Shown here piece after piece: positions 6,014-13,608 of a stretch of 17,262 nt of DNA (the first letter of the stretch is position 1; every line of letters starts with the position of its first letter). This DNA comes from an uncultured Moraxella sp. (GTDB lineage: Bacteria; Pseudomonadota; Gammaproteobacteria; Pseudomonadales; Moraxellaceae). Below the pieces are notes generated by a model. The model was not told the origin of the DNA. It saw only the letters and a list, made by a program, of their open reading frames with translations, and searched no databases. The DNA lies in NCBI GenBank assembly GCA_916720335.1, contig CAKAQU010000025.1, positions 1 to 17,262 on the forward strand, read 5' to 3'. The position numbers and the translations under genes are program-made.

Positions 6014-8269
6014 TTATTTGCCATATACTTCACGAACCTTTTGGGTCATGTCCATCATGTTTTGGAGTGCCAAAATAGTTTCTGACCAACCTCGGGTTTT
6101 TAGTCCACAATCAGGATTTACCCACAAACGCTCTTTTGGAATGTATTTTATGGCTTCATCAATGACCACTTGCATATTTTGAGCGCTTGGCGTACGTGGA
6201 CTGTGAATATCATAAACGCCGGGACCAATAGCATTATGATAGCCATTTTCTTTAAAAGCATCCAAAAGCTGTAAACCGGAACGGGCTGTTTCGATAGTGA
6301 TAACATCAGCATCCATTGCCAAGATATGTTCTAAACAGTCATGAAAGCTAGAATAACACATATGTGTATGAATTTGCGTAACAGGATAAGCTGAACTTGA
6401 TGCGTGTCTAAATGCCGCAACCGCTTGTTGCCAATAATGATTTTTTGCCGCTTCTTTTAAAGGTAACCCTTCACGAAAAGCAGGTTCATCAATTTGAATA
6501 ATGCCAATACCAGCGTCTTGCAAATCGCTGACTTCCTGATTAATCGCTTCAGCAATTTGCAAACGTAAAATATCACGAGTAGCGCTATCACTTGGAGCAA
6601 ATGACCAGTTTAAAATTGTTACAGGACCAGTCAGCATGCCTTTCATCGGTTTATTGGTTAATGACTGAGCAAATTTTGTCCATTCTACTGTCATTGCTGT
6701 TGGGCGGCTGATATTACCAACAACAATTGGTGGGCGTACACAGCGAGTGCCATAACTTTGCACCCAACCATTTTGCGATACCCAAAATCCATCCATGTAT
6801 TGAGCAAAATATTCCACCATATCAGTACGTTCAGCTTCGCCATGCACCAAAACATCAATGCCCAATTTTTCTTGTTCATCAACAGCACGGTGAATTTCAT
6901 CTTGCATTGCTTTTTGATACAATTCATCCGATAAATTGCCTTTTTTCCAGTCGGCACGAGCTTTACGAATTTCTTGGGTTTGGGGAAATGAACCAATGGT
7001 TGTGGTTGGAAACAGTGGCAAGTTTAATTTTGCTTGTTGACTAGCATAACGTTCATCAAATTTACCTTCTCGTACTTTGGCACCATCAGCATAAGCAGTT
7101 AATTCAATTTGAGTGGCATTTTGGTTAGCGGCCGCTTCGCCTGTTGCTAATTTGGCAGATAAAACAACTTCAGCTAGTTTTTGTTTAGCAAAAGCCAGTT
7201 TGCCTTGTAGGTTTTCTGGTACATTTTCATGGGTTAAATCCACTGGCAAGTGCAGAAGACTAGAGCCGCTGCCAACCCAAAGTCTATCACCAAGTTTTGC
7301 ATAAGCTTTGGCTAAAATTTCTTGGGTTAAAACTTGATTAGTTGTCCATACAGAACGCCCGTCAACAACGCCTATTGATAAAATTTTATGTGTTGGTAAA
7401 TGGTCAATAACTTGGGTTACGTATTGCTTGGGCTGACTTGTACGCGTAACGTCAATATGAATACCACTAACAGGCAAATTACAAGCAACATTACAATTAT
7501 TACCCAGCGTATCAAAATAACTGGCAACAATCAGTTTTGGTGGGGTGCGTTGCAATCCATTATACGCTCTTTCAAAAGCCTGTTGCCATTTATTATCCAA
7601 GTCCAATGATAAAATTGGCTCATCAAGCTGTACCCAATCTACGCCGTTATCACCCAATTCGCCTAGCAAATCAGCATAAACTGGCAATAGCGCATCTAAA
7701 TATTCCAATTTATCTGCTTTTTTGGAATTGGCAAGGTATAAAAATGTCAAAGGTCCAACCAAAACTACTTTAAGTTCTTTTTGAACGCCTTTACTATTTA
7801 AAATCGCTTTGGTATCATTAACTTGTTTGAGAATTTGACTAAAATCAGTATGGTCAAAACTTTGATTTTCAGCAAGTTCAGGTACAAGGTAATGATAATT
7901 GGTATCAAACCATTTAGTCATTTGTAAGGCGGCAGTATCAGAAAATTGCCCTGTGTGGTCGCGACCTCTGGCAAAATAGAATTGACGGTCAAAAGTATCA
8001 AGAGTTTCTGCTCCAGAAAACCGTGTCGGCACAATTCCAAAAGCGGTTGCTTGAGTTAAAACCAAATCATAATGAGCAAAATCGCCTGTAGTAACCACAG
8101 ATAATCCTGCATCAATTTGGTCATTGATATTGGTATCAAATACCGCTTGAATTTGTGCTAAAGTGGCTTGTTTGTCTTGTTTACCTGCCCAATATTTTTC
8201 TAAGGCAAATTTAGTCTGCCGTTTGTCGCCAATGCGGGGATAACCCAAAATATGTGTTTGAACTGTCAT
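6014..8269 (-). CDS. metE: Cobalamin-independent methionine synthase
   Basis: The enzyme transfers a methyl group from 5-methyltetrahydropteroyl-tri-L-glutamate to homocysteine, the last step of methionine synthesis, in the cytoplasm without B12. The 751 residues match the full-length two-barrel form (E. coli MetE is 753). The N-terminal half starts with THILGYPRIG. The catalytic C-terminal half carries the zinc ligands His636 and Cys638 (in THMCYSSF), Glu660 (in ITIETARS) and Cys721 (in NPDCGLKTRGW), each offset five from E. coli. The start codon is preceded by AGGTAG (8275-8280 on the plus strand). The gene is divergent from metR, the usual arrangement for MetR-activated metE. A possible micropeptide gene and a terminator follow it. 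Confidence 0.97.
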   Translation of the reverse strand: MTVQTHILGYPRIGDKRQTKFALEKYWAGKQDKQATLAQIQAVFDTNINDQIDAGLSVVTTGDFAHYDLVLTQATAFGIVPTRFSGAETLDTFDRQFYFARGRDHTGQFSDTAALQMTKWFDTNYHYLVPELAENQSFDHTDFSQILKQVNDTKAILNSKGVQKELKVVLVGPLTFLYLANSKKADKLEYLDALLPVYADLLGELGDNGVDWVQLDEPILSLDLDNKWQQAFERAYNGLQRTPPKLIVASYFDTLGNNCNVACNLPVSGIHIDVTRTSQPKQYVTQVIDHLPTHKILSIGVVDGRSVWTTNQVLTQEILAKAYAKLGDRLWVGSGSSLLHLPVDLTHENVPENLQGKLAFAKQKLAEVVLSAKLATGEAAANQNATQIELTAYADGAKVREGKFDERYASQQAKLNLPLFPTTTIGSFPQTQEIRKARADWKKGNLSDELYQKAMQDEIHRAVDEQEKLGIDVLVHGEAERTDMVEYFAQYMDGFWVSQNGWVQSYGTRCVRPPIVVGNISRPTAMTVEWTKFAQSLTNKPMKGMLTGPVTILNWSFAPSDSATRDILRLQIAEAINQEVSDLQDAGIGIIQIDEPAFREGLPLKEAAKNHYWQQAVAAFRHASSSAYPVTQIHTHMCYSSFHDCLEHILAMDADVITIETARSGLQLLDAFKENGYHNAIGPGVYDIHSPRTPSAQNMQVVIDEAIKYIPKERLWVNPDCGLKTRGWSETILALQNMMDMTQKVREVYGK

Positions 8270-8395
8270 GATAACTACCTAAAAATAAACATCAAAAAGA
8301 GCAATTTATTTAAAAAAATTCATCTTTATATAAATATAATGAATAATTTTTATGTTTATATCATACCTTAGTTTTATCATGAATAAAAATCAATT

Positions 8396-8415
8396 TTTTC
8401 ATCTTAAGATGAAAA
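8396..8415. promoter_or_regulatory. Perfect 20-base palindrome in the metE-metR divergent region
   Basis: TTTTCATCTTAAGATGAAAA is a perfect palindrome 52 bases before the metR ATG and about 127 bases before the metE start. MetR of enteric bacteria binds TGAA-N5-TTCA; this palindrome has the half-sites in the opposite order (TTCA-N8-TGAA). A near-match to the enteric form, TGAA-TAAAA-ATCA with one mismatch, lies at 8380-8392. A candidate metR promoter, TTAAGA (8404-8409), 17 bases, TATGCT (8427-8432), overlaps the palindrome, which would suit autorepression by MetR. The binding assignment is inference. Confidence 0.55.
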
Positions 8416-8466
8416 TTTTTAATTAATATGCTAAACTATTGACTAACTTTTAAAAAACTTTTGATT

Positions 8467-9354
8467 ATGTTAGAAATTCGCCATCTACAAATGCTTTCCA
8501 CTTTATCGCGACTTGGTTCCTTAGCATTGACTGCTGATGAACTTAATTTAACTGCATCAGCGATTTCTCATCAATTAAAAGAGTTAGAAAGTTATTATGA
8601 TATTACATTGGTCAATCGTAAAACTCGTCCTGTCAGTTTCACGCCTGCTGGCAAAAGAATTTTACAACTTGCAGATAATATCTTGCCACAAGTTGCACGC
8701 GCTAAATTTGACCTAAAACGACTGGCTCACGGTCAAGCCGGCAGATTACGTCTTGCTAGTGAATGTCACAGTTGTTTTGATTGGCTGATGCCGATTTTAA
8801 ATGTTTACCGTAAAAACTACAGTGATGTGGAACTGGATTTTGCGACAGGTTTTGAGCCTGAACCTCATCAGATGCTGATAAATGGTGAAATTGATTTACT
8901 AATTACTGCAAGTGATTTACCAGTAGATGGTATCACTTATCATCCTTTATTTACCTATGAAAGTCGTTTGGTATTGTCGCCTGCACACCAGCTTGCTAGT
9001 TATGACATGATATCCGCTCAAGATTTGGCTCAAGAGACACTGATTGTTTATCCTGTGGAAGAGGCAAGGCTGGACATTATTGCTCACTTTTTAAAACCTA
9101 ACAACATTCAACCAAAACACATTCGCACCACAGAACTTACCGCCATGCTAATTCAGCTGGTCGCCAGTGAACGAGGGGTTGCAGCACTGCCCGACTGGAT
9201 TGCTAATGAGTATGAGAAAAAAGGCTGGATAGTATCTCGTAAACTTGGCGACGGAGTATATTGTAAACTCTACGCAGCAGTACGAACTCACAGTCAAGAT
9301 ATGGCATACATTAAAGGCTTTTTACAGCTATTAGAAAAAATGGTAAAGCCTTGA
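8467..9354 (+). CDS. metR: LysR-type regulator MetR
   Basis: MetR activates metE (and often other methionine genes) with homocysteine as co-effector. The 295-residue protein starts MLEIRHLQMLSTLSRLGSLA and tracks E. coli MetR (317 residues) along its length: an N-terminal winged helix-turn-helix at about 1-60 (ASAISHQLKELE), then RLASECHSCFDWLMPIL, LIVYPVEEARLDI and MLIQLVASERGVAALPDW in the effector-binding domain. It lacks the extra C-terminal tail of the E. coli protein. The ATG at 8467 is chosen from the match to the MetR N-terminus; a TTG at 8461 is also in frame. No clear Shine-Dalgarno sequence precedes either. It is divergent from metE, with palindromic sequence between them. Confidence 0.93.
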   Translation: MLEIRHLQMLSTLSRLGSLALTADELNLTASAISHQLKELESYYDITLVNRKTRPVSFTPAGKRILQLADNILPQVARAKFDLKRLAHGQAGRLRLASECHSCFDWLMPILNVYRKNYSDVELDFATGFEPEPHQMLINGEIDLLITASDLPVDGITYHPLFTYESRLVLSPAHQLASYDMISAQDLAQETLIVYPVEEARLDIIAHFLKPNNIQPKHIRTTELTAMLIQLVASERGVAALPDWIANEYEKKGWIVSRKLGDGVYCKLYAAVRTHSQDMAYIKGFLQLLEKMVKP

Positions 9355-9396
9355 ATTATAAAACCAATTTCATATCATGAATTAACGTTAATAAAT

Positions 9397-9426
9397 AAAA
9401 AATGCCACAAATTGTGGTATTTTTTT
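9397..9426. terminator. Bidirectional terminator between metR and the PepSY gene
   Basis: AAAAAATGCCACA (9397-9409) pairs with TGTGGTATTTTTT (9413-9425) with one G-T wobble and a 3-base loop; A-run left, T-run right. It sits between the convergent stops of metR (9354) and the PepSY gene (9437) and can serve both. Confidence 0.85.
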
Positions 9427-9436
9427 AAATCAATCA

Positions 9437-10084
9437 TTAGTCATCATAGTCTACAAAAGATTGTAGCACTTGACCTGTTTGGGCATCAACCACGACTTCG
9501 TGAGGCTGCCCATCAGCGCCTATCATCTTAACTTCATAGTGAGAACCAATATATTCTCGATCTAAACTAGCATCAAAAACCTGACCAGCCACTGATTGTT
9601 GGGCGATTTCGATGGCTTTATCCAAACTAATAGCTGGTTGTCCTTTTCTTTTAAACTCACGTTCTGCGCGGCTAAATAAAACTTGACCTGATTTTGCATC
9701 AACCAAAACTTTGTGTTCAAGTCCACCATTAAACGTTTCAATCTCATAGACACTACCTAAGTGTCCGCCTTGGATTTCAAAATCTGTAGCATACCCTTTG
9801 GTTTGATTTTGGGCGACAAGAATCGCATTTTTAATACTTTGCATTTGGTCGGTCGCAACTGTTGTTATTTGTGGTACCGCATTGTTTACTGCATTATCTA
9901 CCGTATTATTTTGGGTGACAGCTGCCGAATCTGGTTGGGGATTTTGCATATTTTGCACATGTTGAGATGGTGGGGCTGATATTGGTGTTTGGTCAATAAC
10001 GATAGGCTGTTCATTTCTTGAGCAAGCAGTAACTAACAAACCTACTAATACCATTGACGTTAATGTTTTAAGATACAATTTCAT
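9437..10084 (-). CDS. PepSY-domain lipoprotein
   Basis: A 215-residue envelope protein with a lipoprotein signal peptide: MKLYLKTLTSMVLVGLLVTAC, lipobox VTAC with lipidated Cys21. A Gln/Asn-rich linker (about 22-75) is followed by two PepSY-like repeats. The first ends EHKVLVDAKSGQVLFS and the second HEVVVDAQTGQVLQS, each with the typical V-DA-(K/Q)-(S/T)-GQVL ending. PepSY domains are thought to modulate peptidases or bind ligands in the envelope; no specific partner is evident here. The ATG at 10084 is preferred over an in-frame ATG four codons earlier (10096), because GGAGGAAG sits at ideal spacing before it and overlaps the earlier ATG. The gene is divergent from queE, and an inverted repeat lies between them. 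Confidence 0.88.
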   Translation of the reverse strand: MKLYLKTLTSMVLVGLLVTACSRNEQPIVIDQTPISAPPSQHVQNMQNPQPDSAAVTQNNTVDNAVNNAVPQITTVATDQMQSIKNAILVAQNQTKGYATDFEIQGGHLGSVYEIETFNGGLEHKVLVDAKSGQVLFSRAEREFKRKGQPAISLDKAIEIAQQSVAGQVFDASLDREYIGSHYEVKMIGADGQPHEVVVDAQTGQVLQSFVDYDD

Positions 10085-10192
10085 AACTTCCTCCATTTTG
10101 GTGTGTTGCTTATTTAATTTATTGCTTATCTTTTGGTCATTATAACAAACAAAACTTAGCAGATACTTAGCTTTTATATTGATTTAATTTAC

Positions 10193-10231
10193 TTTGATAA
10201 CATACCAATTTTTATCAAAATCACTTATAAT
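10193..10231 (+). promoter_or_regulatory. queE -10 element with an upstream inverted repeat
   Basis: TATAAT (10226-10231) is a consensus -10 element 30 bases before the queE ATG. Just upstream, TTTGATAA (10193-10200) and TTATCAAA (10212-10219) form a perfect 8-base inverted repeat with an 11-base spacer that covers the -35 zone. No good -35 hexamer sits 16-18 bases from the -10. The repeat looks like a dimeric-protein operator for queE or the divergent PepSY gene. The cognate regulator is not identifiable. Confidence 0.5.
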
Positions 10232-10260
10232 GTTTGGTTTTTATATTTTTTATATTAAAT

Positions 10261-10998
10261 ATGTCAAGCAATCACATTCCTTTGCGAAACACACAAATTC
10301 CTACAACTGACCCAAATGCAGGGCTGCGCTTAACAGAAATCTTTTATTCACTGCAAGGTGAAGCTTTAAGCATGGGATTGCCAACGATTTTTATTCGCTT
10401 AACAGGCTGTCCTCTACGTTGTCATTATTGCGACACCACCTATTCATTCACAGGTGGTCAAAGGTGGTCGTTACCTGATATTTTAACGCACATTCAGCAA
10501 TTTTTTTGTAAACGTGTATGCATTACTGGTGGCGAACCTTTAGCGCAGCCAAATGCTTTTGCTTTAATGGATATGTTATTGCAATCTGGTTATGAAATTT
10601 CTTTGGAAACGTCAGGCGCATTATCTGTCAAGGATGTTCCTGTCTTAGTCTCAAAAGTAATGGATTTAAAAAGCCCATCATCAGGAGAAGAAAATAAGAA
10701 TCTGTGGGAAAATTTAAATTACTTGACCCCGCACGACCAAATTAAAATCGTCATTGCTGATAGACAAGATTACGATTGGGCAAAACAAAAAGTTATTAAC
10801 CACCAATTAGACAAAAAATGTGGGGTAGTTTGGCTTTCACCCATGTTTGAAGTGCCTAATATAGATAATCACCACAGCAGTAACAATGTACCTAATATTG
10901 CTGCAAATCTTGCTCAATGGATATTAGACGATGCTCTACCTGTTCGTTTTGGTTTGCAGCTGCATAAAATTATTTGGGCAGATGCCAAAGGCAAATAA
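10261..10998 (+). CDS. queE: 7-carboxy-7-deazaguanine synthase
   Basis: A radical SAM enzyme that converts 6-carboxy-5,6,7,8-tetrahydropterin to 7-carboxy-7-deazaguanine in the cytoplasm, a step of preQ0 and queuosine synthesis for tRNA. The 245 residues carry FYSLQGEALSMG, the substrate-binding stretch near residue 30, and the variant cluster motif C-X3-C-X2-C at Cys50, Cys54 and Cys57 (GCPLRCHYCDT). TGGEPL near residue 90 is the SAM-contacting GGE motif. The ATG at 10261 is chosen because the -10 element at 10226-10231 places the transcript start near 10238, downstream of the in-frame TTG at 10234. No clear Shine-Dalgarno sequence is seen in the roughly 23-base leader. No other queuosine gene lies in the window. 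Confidence 0.93.
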   Translation: MSSNHIPLRNTQIPTTDPNAGLRLTEIFYSLQGEALSMGLPTIFIRLTGCPLRCHYCDTTYSFTGGQRWSLPDILTHIQQFFCKRVCITGGEPLAQPNAFALMDMLLQSGYEISLETSGALSVKDVPVLVSKVMDLKSPSSGEENKNLWENLNYLTPHDQIKIVIADRQDYDWAKQKVINHQLDKKCGVVWLSPMFEVPNIDNHHSSNNVPNIAANLAQWILDDALPVRFGLQLHKIIWADAKGK

Positions 10999-11048
10999 TG
11001 ACAGTCTAAAGCCATTTAAATTATTTATCATCCATTTAAATTAACACT

Positions 11049-11726
11049 ATGTATTTATTCAATGTTCACCTACTTAATGCAGACCTGCTGATTGATGTTT
11101 TTGATATAGTGGGGATTGTGGCGTGCAGCATTGCAGGTACAATTTTAGCCATTCGAAAGAATCTGGATTTTTTTGGTTGTATTTTAATTTCTATGGTTGC
11201 CAGTATTGGCGGGGGCACATTAAGAGATATTTTACTAAATCGTTATCCGCTTTTTTGGATAATGGATTTAACCTATGTTTATGTCATTACCATTACATCC
11301 ATTATTACCCAAATCACCACCAATTGGTATCAAACTGTTAATAAATCAGTAGATTGGCTGATTCGTTTTTTTGACGCCATTGGACTGTCTGCTTTTAGCG
11401 TGATTGGGCTAACAGTTGCATTATCCTATCATCATCACCCATTAATAGCGGTTTTAATGTCAGTCATTACCAGCGTGGCAGGCGGGATTTTGCGTGATAT
11501 GATTTGCCATCAAATTCCTTTGGTTTTGCAACAGGAAATTTATCTTAGTACCTGCATCATTGGTTCAGCAATGTATTTTTTGCTTAAATACTTTAGTTTT
11601 AGTGACAATATCAGCCAGCTGGTTATGATGCTGGTTGTGTTTGTGGTACGAATGTTAGCAATTAGTTATAATTGGAACCTACCATCACTAAACTTAAAAA
11701 AACTGCTTAAAAGACACTATTTATAG
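11049..11726 (+). CDS. TRIC-type (UPF0126) membrane protein
   Basis: A 225-residue inner membrane protein with about seven hydrophobic segments and an internal duplication. Each half has a glycine-rich motif ending in LRD: ASIGGGTLRDILL at about 52-64 and TSVAGGILRDMIC at about 141-153. This is the hallmark of the UPF0126/TRIC family (YadS and YicG in E. coli), whose members include trimeric cation channels. The first hydrophobic half begins FDIVGIVACSIAGTILAIRKN. The substrate of this member is unknown. It begins 50 bases after queE on the same strand with no terminator between them, so it may be co-transcribed, though no Shine-Dalgarno sequence is obvious before its ATG. Confidence 0.88.
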   Translation: MYLFNVHLLNADLLIDVFDIVGIVACSIAGTILAIRKNLDFFGCILISMVASIGGGTLRDILLNRYPLFWIMDLTYVYVITITSIITQITTNWYQTVNKSVDWLIRFFDAIGLSAFSVIGLTVALSYHHHPLIAVLMSVITSVAGGILRDMICHQIPLVLQQEIYLSTCIIGSAMYFLLKYFSFSDNISQLVMMLVVFVVRMLAISYNWNLPSLNLKKLLKRHYL

Positions 11727-11736
11727 TGATTGGATT
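11715..11736 (+). terminator. Weak hairpin at the end of the TRIC gene
   Basis: CACTA (11715-11719) and TAGTG (11724-11728) form a 5-base stem across the stop codon, with a T-run (11735-11740) a few bases further on. The stem is short and the T-run is not adjacent, so this is a weak candidate between convergent genes. Confidence 0.3.
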
Positions 11737-11741
11737 TTTTA

Positions 11742-12638
11742 TCATACATCGCAGTCAGAACATTTATCCACCCAAAAATCAATAAACGCTCTAACTTTTG
11801 CACTCAAAAAAGCTCTATCTACATAAGCTGCATACAAACCAACTGATAACATCTGATAATCTGAAAATAATCGGACTAATTTTTTAGTACACAGTTCATC
11901 TTCAATGACCCAACTGGGCATATAACCCAAGCCTGCGCCTGATTTTATCAACTCAGCGCTCATCAATGTATCGTTGCTATAAATATGTGAAACAGGCTGG
12001 ATTGTGTGTTTTTCACCAGTGGATTTGTGAACAATGTCAAAGCTGTCCATCTTAACATAGCTGGGCGTTACGGTTTGATGGGTAGACAACTCATCAGGTG
12101 ATTTTGGTACACCATATTTTTGCAGATAATCTGGCGATGCTACAGCATAAAATTCAACTTTGGTTAAAGGTCTAGTAATTAGTGATGGTTTAGGCTGATC
12201 GGACAATCGCAATGCCAAATCATAGCCACCTGCCACCAAATCCACCATATCATTAGATAGCGATAAATCCAAAATAACCTCTGGGTATTGCATTTGAAAT
12301 TCTGTCAGCCACCCTGCAACTTTAGCATTAGCAAACCAAAGCGGCATGGTGATTTTTAGCACCCCTTTTGCATTACTGGTTGCTCCTTGGGCGCTTTGTT
12401 TGGCGCTATCTAGCACTTCCAAAGCATACAAAGATTGAGCATAATACTCACCACCAATCGCGGTCAAATGCACGCTGCGACTGTTGCGGTGTAACAATTT
12501 TGTACCAAGGCGATTTTCTAAATTGGTGATGTGCTTGCTGGTCATGGCAATCGACATGTCCATCTTATCAGCCGCTTTGGTGAAACTGCCTGTTTGCACC
12601 ACTTGGTGAAAAGCTTTAATACTTGTTAATGTATCCAT
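11742..12638 (-). CDS. LysR family transcriptional regulator
   Basis: A 298-residue LysR-type regulator. The N-terminal winged helix-turn-helix (about 1-60) reads MDTLTSIKAFHQVVQTGSFTK with SIAMTSKHITNLENRLGTKLL as the recognition part. Residues about 90-290 form the effector-binding domain, with ending features ELIKSGAGLGYMPSWV and SAKVRAFIDFWVD. It belongs to the broad group with an AFxxVVxxGSFTxAA start and does not track MetR, so the effector cannot be named. It is divergent from a nitroreductase gene, the standard layout for a LysR regulator and its target. The 223-base gap holds a T-N11-A palindrome (12757-12771) repeated upstream of the DoxX gene, which suggests both are targets. Confidence 0.9.
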   Translation of the reverse strand: MDTLTSIKAFHQVVQTGSFTKAADKMDMSIAMTSKHITNLENRLGTKLLHRNSRSVHLTAIGGEYYAQSLYALEVLDSAKQSAQGATSNAKGVLKITMPLWFANAKVAGWLTEFQMQYPEVILDLSLSNDMVDLVAGGYDLALRLSDQPKPSLITRPLTKVEFYAVASPDYLQKYGVPKSPDELSTHQTVTPSYVKMDSFDIVHKSTGEKHTIQPVSHIYSNDTLMSAELIKSGAGLGYMPSWVIEDELCTKKLVRLFSDYQMLSVGLYAAYVDRAFLSAKVRAFIDFWVDKCSDCDV

Positions 12639-12756
12639 AACAAATTACCAAATTAAATAATTTATATTCATATTATAGCCCTAACAAAAAAATTGTTACA
12701 AGTAAAACGCTAATATCCTGATTAATTAATAATAGGTGTTTTAAGATAATTGAAAG

Positions 12757-12821
12757 TTTCCTATTAAGAAAATATCTATTAATCAAATCCATATTGTTAA
12801 TAATTAAATTTTTATTATACT
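12757..12821 (+). promoter_or_regulatory. LysR-type box and promoter of the nitroreductase gene
   Basis: TTTCCTATTAAGAAA (12757-12771) contains the T-N11-A palindrome TTC-N7-GAA. Downstream are TTGTTA (12794-12799) and TATACT (12816-12821) with 16 bases between, a fair sigma-70 promoter. With a start near 12828 the box centre (12764) is at about -64. The box is also about 119 bases before the LysR start and could serve autoregulation. Confidence 0.55.
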
Positions 12822-12861
12822 AATTTAAATTTTTATCATAAATCAATTAAAGAGGTTTTTT

Positions 12862-13464
12862 ATGAATTTCAAAACATTACAAAAAGCTGCCCAAGCTCGC
12901 CGCTCTATTTATGCTTTAAATAAAAATTTATCCATCAGCATTGATGAGATTAATCATATTGTGGAACATGCTTTATTGCATACACCATCATCATTTAATT
13001 CGCAATCCACACGCATGGTTATTTTGCACAACGCAGAACATGACAAACTTTGGGATTTAACTAAAGATGCTTTGCGTAAAATTATTCCTACTGAAAATTT
13101 TTCCGCTACTGAACATAAATTAAATGGCTTTAAAGCAGCTGCTGGCACAATATTGTTTTTTGAAGATATGACTGTTATCAAAAACCTACAAGAGCAATTC
13201 CCAAGTTATGCTGAAAACTTCCCCATCTGGGCAGACCATGCTAATGCCATGAATCAATATGCTATTTGGACAACACTTGCCAGTGAAAATATTGGAGCAA
13301 ATTTACAACACTATAACCCAATTATTGATAAAGCTGTTGCAAACACGTGGGGCATTTCTGACCATTGGAAACTGCGCGCTCAACTTGTATTTGGCGGTAT
13401 TACAGAACAAGCTAGTGAAAAAACATTTGTTTCAATTGATGAACGTTTAAAAATATTTTCTTAA
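12862..13464 (+). CDS. Nitroreductase family protein (Frm2/HBN1-like)
   Basis: A 200-residue cytoplasmic flavoprotein of the nitroreductase superfamily, expected to use FMN and NAD(P)H to reduce nitro compounds, quinones or similar electrophiles. The start QARRSIYALNKNLSIS holds the FMN-binding RRS(I/V) motif and is followed by HTPSSFNSQSTRMVIL, the usual SSxNSQ flavin-contact region. Later landmarks are FPIWADHANAMNQYAIWTTLASENIGANLQHYNP and VFGGITEQASEK. Length and pattern fit the short Frm2/HBN1-like branch found in bacteria and fungi. AGAGG precedes the ATG by about six bases. It is divergent from a LysR regulator that likely controls it, and the substrate is unknown. A terminator follows at 13491. 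Confidence 0.88.
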   Translation: MNFKTLQKAAQARRSIYALNKNLSISIDEINHIVEHALLHTPSSFNSQSTRMVILHNAEHDKLWDLTKDALRKIIPTENFSATEHKLNGFKAAAGTILFFEDMTVIKNLQEQFPSYAENFPIWADHANAMNQYAIWTTLASENIGANLQHYNPIIDKAVANTWGISDHWKLRAQLVFGGITEQASEKTFVSIDERLKIFS

Positions 13465-13490
13465 TATATCATCACAAAACTATCATTAAA

Positions 13491-13521
13491 ACTGGGTTTT
13501 ATCCGAAAAACCCAGTCTTTT
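13491..13521 (+). terminator. Terminator after the nitroreductase gene
   Basis: ACTGGGTTTT (13491-13500) and AAAACCCAGT (13507-13516) form a perfect 10-base stem around ATCCGA, followed by CTTTT. Confidence 0.85.
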
Positions 13522-13552
13522 AACTCCTTAATTAAAGTGATGGGGAAAAACA

Positions 13553-13561
13553 TGGTATAAT
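13553..13561 (+). promoter_or_regulatory. Extended -10 promoter of the lytic transglycosylase gene
   Basis: TGGTATAAT is a perfect extended -10 element (TG-N-TATAAT). The -35 region is weak (TTAAAG at 13532-13537, 18 bases upstream), which an extended -10 can offset. The start would be near 13568, about 41 bases before the ATG at 13609. Confidence 0.6.
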
Positions 13562-13608
13562 GGTTTTTATCCAATTTAATATTATCCATTAACACCATTA
13601 AAAAGATT

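Noticed and set aside
6691..6996. A 101-residue minus-strand open frame inside metE
   Set aside because: It is a shadow of metE in another frame; metE is intact with all zinc ligands.
9437..9460. Similarity between the PepSY protein's end (VDYDD) and the micro-ORF's end (FDYDD)
   Set aside because: Five residues of low-complexity acidic sequence with different surrounding codons; coincidence is the simpler explanation.
10234..10260. TTG-initiated extension of queE
   Set aside because: It starts only three bases after the consensus -10 element, so it would lie upstream of the likely transcript start.
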